DNA from: Chloroflexota bacterium
Lineage (GTDB): Bacteria > Chloroflexota > Dehalococcoidia > UBA2979
Assembly (NCBI GenBank): GCA_009843585.1
Contig: VYDC01000265.1
Location: 1-8,008 of the forward strand
DNA length: 8,008 nucleotides
Direction: 5' to 3'
A program made the position numbers and the translations under genes. The notes beneath the pieces are model-generated. The model saw only the letters and a program-made list of their open reading frames with translations. It was not told where the DNA came from and made no database searches. Positions 1 through 6,100 of this stretch are shown here, piece after piece; position 1 is the stretch's first letter; each line of letters opens with the position of its first letter.

Positions 1-120
1 CGCCACCACCTGGCCGTACACGCGATGATCGGCAAGCCAGGCCGGTTCGCTGGCGGATACGTCCGTCTCATAGGAGATCTCACCGCTGGCGGAAGCATGC
101 CGGACTCCGAGCAGCGGATG
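1..120 (-). other. DH domain, N-terminal start (second module), truncated by window edge
   Basis: These are the first 40 residues of another dehydratase, opening HPLLGVRHASASGE and reaching WLADHRVYGQVVA at the edge. The catalytic His of HxxxGxxxxP is present (27-25), and so is the Gly. The Pro would be the next codon, outside the window. The sequence parallels the start of the first DH (7560 downward). The second module therefore carries at least one beta-processing domain behind its dead AT. Whether it also has cMT, ER, KR or ACP is unknown. Confidence 0.88.
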
Positions 121-3100
121 ACCGGCCGCGCGACGACGCCGTTTCGATGCCTCCAGCCAGAAACGTTCTCTCTGAAAGGGATAGTCGGGTATCGGAATTC
201 GCCGGCGGGACTCGCCCGCGAACAACCCGGTGAAGGCGATGTCGAGCCCCGCCTCGTAGGCGGACGCGACCGCGGACACGAACGAGGCGCCGCGCGACTC
301 GGGGCCTCGATCGCCCTCTCCGGCGGCGAGGCGGATCACCGCAGGTGCCTCGGTGGATCGCGGCCAAGCCTCACGGATCCGCGTGCCGAGCGTGGAGCCG
401 GCACCAACCTCGACCACGAGATCCACGCCGAGTTCGGCGAGCGTGGCGGCACAGCCGGAGACATCGACATGGCTCTCGTCGGCGGGGAGCTGGTGCGCGC
501 GGAGGAGATCAGCAGCCTCGACCACACGACCGCTGGCGGGGCTGAGCACGGTGGCGAGCGGCGCGGCGGTGTCGGTGCCGGCAACCGCTGCCTCGATGCC
601 CTCATCGGACGCAGAACCGAGACCCGTGGCCAGTCGTAGTCCGTCCGCGAAGCTGACAGTTCCAGCCGCCTGTGCGGCGGCAAGACCGGCCGCTCCGCTT
701 CCCAGCACCACGGAGGGGCGCACGCCGACGCTCGCCCACTGGGCGGCGAGCGCGCACGCAACCGCATAGGTGGCCGCGTTCGCCCATGCGGCGTCCTGCT
801 GGTCGTGTTCGGCTCCGTTCTGACCGAACACGACATCCAGCAGCGAGACGCCGCGCCCTTCCCGGAACAGCTCGTCGGTCCGGTCCAGCACGGCCCGAGC
901 CACCGGCTCTGAGCGGTAGAGCGTCTCGCCGATGCCGACCCACTCGCTCGCGCCGCCGAACGCGAACGCGACCTTCGTGGCCGCCTCGGGGGGAGGTCCG
1001 TCTGGCCCGGCATCGGAGCCGGCCAGCTCTCGCAGGCGGTCGCGAAGCTGCTCGGCGTCGGCGAACACCACGCCGGCGCGGTGGGGGAGATGACCGCGGC
1101 CGACCGCGGCGCTCCAGGCGAGGTCCGACAGCGCCCCGTCGACGTTCGGTCCTTCCACGCCGTCGAGCCAGTCGAGGTAGCGCCCCGCCAGTCCCCGAAG
1201 GGCGGCCGGTGCCCTCGCCGAGAGCGGCAAGAGGCGCACCGCACGCTCCCCGGGCCGTTCCCGGGAGGTCGGATCGTCCGCGATCAAGTCCGGAAGCCGG
1301 ACCGGGACCAGCTGCGGCGCGCCCGTCGGGTAGTCGGCGCCCTCGCCCGCCGCGGGCGCGTCAGCGGGTGTGCCGTAGCCCTCGATGAGGACGTGGGCGT
1401 TCGCGCCCGACAGGCCGAACGCATTGACGCCCGCGATTGGTCGACGATCGGAGACGGCCGGCCAGGCGATGCTCTCGGATGTGACCCGCACGGGGAGCTG
1501 ATCCCACTCCACGTGGGGGTTGGGGTCCTCGAAGTGGAGGTGTCGGGGGATGATCCCGCGGTTCATGGCGAGCAGGGTCTTGATGAGCGCCGCCATACCC
1601 GCCGCCGACTCGGTGTGCCCGATGTTCGACTTGACCGACCCGACGAGGAGCGGGCGTCCTGCCTCGCGCCCCTCTCCGTAGACCGAGGCGGCAGCCTGCA
1701 ACTCGATGGGGTCGGCCAGCTGCGAGCCGGTCGCATGCGCCTCCAGGTAGTCGACCTGAGAGGGATGGATCCCCGCCTGGGCAAGCGCCTCCTCCATCAC
1801 GCGCTCCTGGGAGGGCCCGTTCGGGACCGTGAGGGCGGCGCTCGCCCCGTTCTGGTTGACGGCGGAGCCCCGCACGATCCCCCAGATTCGGTCGCCGGCG
1901 GCCTCCGCGTCGCTCAACCGCTTCAGCACCACGACACCGCAGCCCTCACCTCGAACGTATCCGTTGGCGCCTGCGTCGAACGGCCGGGATTGGCCCGTCG
2001 GGGACAGCATCCCGAGCTCCATCATGTACCGGGAGACGGAGGGGGAGAGGACGGCGTTGACGCCGCCCGCGAGCGCGAGGTCCACCTCGTGCCGCTGCAG
2101 CCCGACGACGGCCTGGTGTACGGCGGCCAGCGAGGACGCGCACGCGAGGTCGATGGGGATTGCCGGTCCCTCGAGGCCCAGCACGAAGGCGATCCGTCCG
2201 ACGGTGACGCTGCCGGTCGTGCCGAGATAGCCCTGGTCCGCGCTTGCGGCGGCGATGAGGTCGCGGTACTCGCTGCCGCCGACGCCGGCATAGACGCCTG
2301 TGCGGCTGCCCCGGAGCCGGTTCGGGTCGAGACCAGCGTTCTCGAGCGACTCCCAGCTCGTCTCGAGCAGCATCCGTTGCCGGGGGTCCATGGAGCGGGC
2401 CTCGATCGGTGAGATGCGGAAGAACTTCGCATCGAACCGGTCCATACCGTCGACGAAGGCGCCGCGCCGCTGTCGCGGGTCGTCGGCATGGGGGTCTCCG
2501 ACGGCACCGCTCCACTCCCCGCCGTCGCGGCGACCATCGGTGACGGCGTCGGTTCCCTGCTCGAGCAGCCGCCAGAACGCGTCCAGATCGTCCGCGCCGG
2601 GGAAGCGGCAGGCCATGCCCACGACCGCGATCGGCTCGTCTGCGGCCCTGTCCGGGGGCTGCGCTTCGGGCTCGACCGGCCCGGCCGACGGAGCCGGGGC
2701 TGCGCCCGGACCGGGCTCGCCGAGCTCTTCCGCCACGTGGCGCGCCAGAGCGGCGATGTCTGGGTAGTCGAAGACCACGGTGTTGGAGGCGACGTACGCG
2801 CCGTCGAAGGCTCGGTTGAGCCGGTTGCGCAGCTCGACCGCCATCAGAGAGTCCATGCCGAGGTCGAAGAACCCGATCGTCGGGGACGGGGCCGTGGGCA
2901 GCCTCAGTACGGCCTGCACCTGCTGCTGCAGGAAGGAGACGAGCACCTCCTCGCGCCCTGCCGAAACCGTCTTGCCGAGCAGGGACGACAGGTCCTCCGA
3001 CGAGCCCGCATCATCCGTGTCGGCGTCGGCCGGGGACAGGACCTCGTCCAGGAAGGCGGGGCGCTCGGGGACGGCCTCTTCGAAGACCGTCCAGTCCATC

Positions 3101-6100
3101 GACATCACCACGGACGTCGTTGCATCCTCACGGACGAGCCGCTCGAGGGCCTTGATTCCCTGCTGCGGGGTGAACCACCGACCGCCGCGGGCCGCGCGTT
3201 GCCGCTCGATCCGGTCGCGCTGCTCGGCGGCTTCGCCGATCTCCGACCAGGCGCCCCAGGCGATGGACTGTCCCGCGAGACCCAGGGCGCGGCGGTGGGC
3301 GGCGAGCTGGTCGAGGAAGGCGTTGGCCGCGGCGTGGTTCGCCTGGCCGGGATTGCCCATGACGCCGACGCGGCTCGAGAAGAGGATGAACATGTCCAGG
3401 TCGCGATCCATCGTGGCGCGGTGCAGGTGCCACCCACCCACGATCTTCGGCCAGAGCACCTCTCCGAAGCTCTCCCACGTCTGGTTGGTGAGCGCGGCGT
3501 CCGAGAGAACGCCCACGCTGTGGATGACACCGCCAAGCGGAGGCATCTGCGCATCGATCCGCTCCAGCATCGCGTCGATGGCCGCCGGGTCGGTCACGTC
3601 CGCCAACTCCACCTCGACCCTGACGCCACGGCCGCGGAGGGCGTCGATGGCTCGCACGGCCTCCGGGTCGGGATCGCGCCGGCCGTTGAGGACGATGGCT
3701 CCGGCGCCGCTCTCGGCGAGCCAGTCGGCCACGGCGATGCCGATGCCGCCGAGACCGCCGGTGACGAGGTAGGTGCGATCCCGGCGTAGCTCGCCGGTGG
3801 CGAGGGGAGAGGTCGTCAGCACGATCTTGCCGGTGTGGCGGGCCGCCCGCATGAACGCGAGCGCCGCGCCCGCCTCGGCGAGCGGCCACCTGCTGTGGGT
3901 GAGCGGGGCCAGCTCTCCCGTGGCGAGCCGTTCCATCACGCCCCGGAGCGCGACTCCCACCCGACGCGGGTTGGTCTTCTTGAGGACGTCGAGTTCGAGG
4001 ATGTGGTAGCGCACATCGGGTCGGGCGGCGGCCATCTCCTCGTAGCCCAGGATGTCCCTGCGGGCCATCTCGACGAACCGGCCGCCATGCGCGAGGCAGG
4101 AGAGGCTGGCGTCGATGAAGCCTTCACTCGTCAGGCTGTTCAGGACGACGTCGACGCCCTCGTCGCCGGTCACTTCGAGGATCCGGGCGCCGAAGTCGGT
4201 GGTGCGGCTGTCGAAGACGTGCTCGACGCCGAGCGAGCGAAGGTAGGCCTGCTTCGGCGCGCTGGCCGTGGCGAACACCTCGGCCCCCGCGGCCTGCGCC
4301 AGCTGGATGGCCGCGAGGCCCACCCCCCCCGCGCCGGCCTGGATCAGCACCCGCTCGCCCGGCTCGAGACCCGTGAAGTCGAAGGAGAGCGCAGCCGACA
4401 CGAAGGCGCTCGGGACGGTGGCCAGTCCCGATGCCGGGACACCCTCGGGCGCAGGCGCCACCAGTTCCTCGTGCGTCACCATCTCCGGAGCGAAGGCGCC
4501 GAAGCCGAGTCCCACCACGTGGTCCCCCGGGGACACGGTCGAGACGCCTGCGCCCACGTCGAGCACGTGGCCGCACATCTCCCTGCCGAGGTCTCCCTCC
4601 TCGATGAAGCCGAGCGAGCGGAACACGTCCCAGAAGTTGAGTCCGGTCGCCTCGACGGCGACGCGAACCTCCTGCGGCTCGAGCGCGCGCGCCGGGAGCG
4701 CCTTGATTCTCGGCCTGTCGAAGACGCCGTCCTTGTCCGGCGCCAGCACCCAGGACGGCTCCGGCGGGAGAGCGAGGCGGTCGCCGGCGGCGTCGGGCCG
4801 AACGAGCCGCGCGGCGAGGCGGCGGCCGAGGCGGTACGCGATGTGGTTCTCGCGGTCGGGGTACAGCAGCTCGTCCGCGATATCGGATAGCGGGGCGGGG
4901 CTCCCGGGATCGAGATCGATCATCCGCGGCTGAAGGTGAGGGGCCTCGAGGGACGCGACCTTGCCCAGCCCCCAGAGGGTCGCGCCGGCCAGCTCGCCGC
5001 CGCGCTCGTGCTCGACGATCTGGGCGCCTCGCGTGACGAACCAGACGCCGCCCGCGGGAATCGCATCGGAGTCGGCCAACCCCTGGAGGAGCGCGAGCGC
5101 GCTCGTTCCGACGGAGGTCACGTCCTCGACGATCTGGGCCGCGGTGGCGCTCTGGCCGTGTCCGTCGAGCGCCTGAAGGTGCACGACGCCGCCGAAGGGC
5201 ACATCCCCGGGAAGCCCCGCGATCAGAGACCGCCACGACTCGCGCTCGCCCCCATCCACGCCGGCCCTGAGGACTCCCGGGACCGCCGCCCCGGCGTCCC
5301 CGGATTCGCCCGCGGTCGCCAGGACGACGAACTGATTCCTCGCCGCCAGCTCCGCGGCGAGGTCGTCGGCGGCGCCTCCGCCGTCTCCCACGACCAGCCA
5401 TGCAGCTCTGGACCCTGTGACCTCGGACGGGCCGCGGGCCACGATCACGCCCTTGTCCAGCCGCTCTCGTGACGCCGACTCGTCGGGTCCCAGCACCGCC
5501 GCCTCCTCGAAGCCCGCGTCGCCGAGTGCCTGCCGCCACATCGAGGGGTTCATGAGGGCGTGGTCCGGCCGGTAGTCGTCCGCGAACCGCCACCAGCCGT
5601 CGAGCTGCCCGAAGGTGAGGTCCATCCAGCCCAGGCCACGAAGGTTCTCGAGCGCCACCAGGTGACCCGATGGCGCGAGCACGGCGAGGCAGTGCGCCAG
5701 CGTCTCGCGCAGGTCGCGCGTGGCGTGCAGCACGTTGGAGGCGATGATGAGGTCGTAGCCGTGTGCGTCGAAGCCCTGCTCGACGGGGCCCTTCTCGATG
5801 TCGAGCGGGCGGTACTCGATCGCCCCGCCGGCATCACCGAACCGCTCTTCCGCCTCCGCGAAGAAGCCGGCGGAGATGTCGGTGTAGGTGTAGTCGAACC
5901 GGTCCGCCGGCAGCTCGGGGAGCACGGACGCGGTGGCGGAGCCCGTGCCCGCACCGACCTCCAGCACGCGTAGCCGACGTCCCTCGGGCACTGTGGCGAC
6001 GAGCGCCCGGACGGCGTCGGCGAGCAGCCGGTTCGCCGCGCGGGCGACCGGCGCCTTCAGGTAGAGATCGCCCGCCGTCGGCTCGCCGCTGCTGAACAGC

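Noticed and set aside
388..975. AT region as a frameshifted pseudogene or assembly error
   Set aside because: The frame is open on both sides and flanking linkers align well. Two separate catalytic sites and a whole subdomain are altered without any frame break.
388..975. Trans-AT docking domain
   Set aside because: The segment still has the AT N-terminal strand, elbow helix and C-terminal strand in order, and the preceding module ends its AT with a normal C-terminus. It is better described as a decayed cis-AT, although loading in trans remains possible.
1081..2412. Plus-strand open frame of 443 codons
   Set aside because: It runs codon-for-codon antiparallel to the KS and its linker. High GC3 on the minus strand removes stops from this mirror frame. 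The translation is Arg/Gly/Asp-rich with no recognisable domain.
2488..3789. Plus-strand open frame of 433 codons
   Set aside because: It is antisense to KR-ACP-KS, has the same mirror-frame composition effect and shows no family motif.
4323..4330. Run of eight C (eight G on the coding strand)
   Set aside because: It encodes part of the ER AGAGGVG motif, and the frame is correct on both sides, so there is no sign of a frameshift.
4124..5593. Minus-strand open frame of 489 codons
   Set aside because: It is a +1-type shadow of the true ER/psiKR/cMT frame. The translation is an Arg/Gly-rich low-complexity string, while the real frame gives clear PKS motifs.
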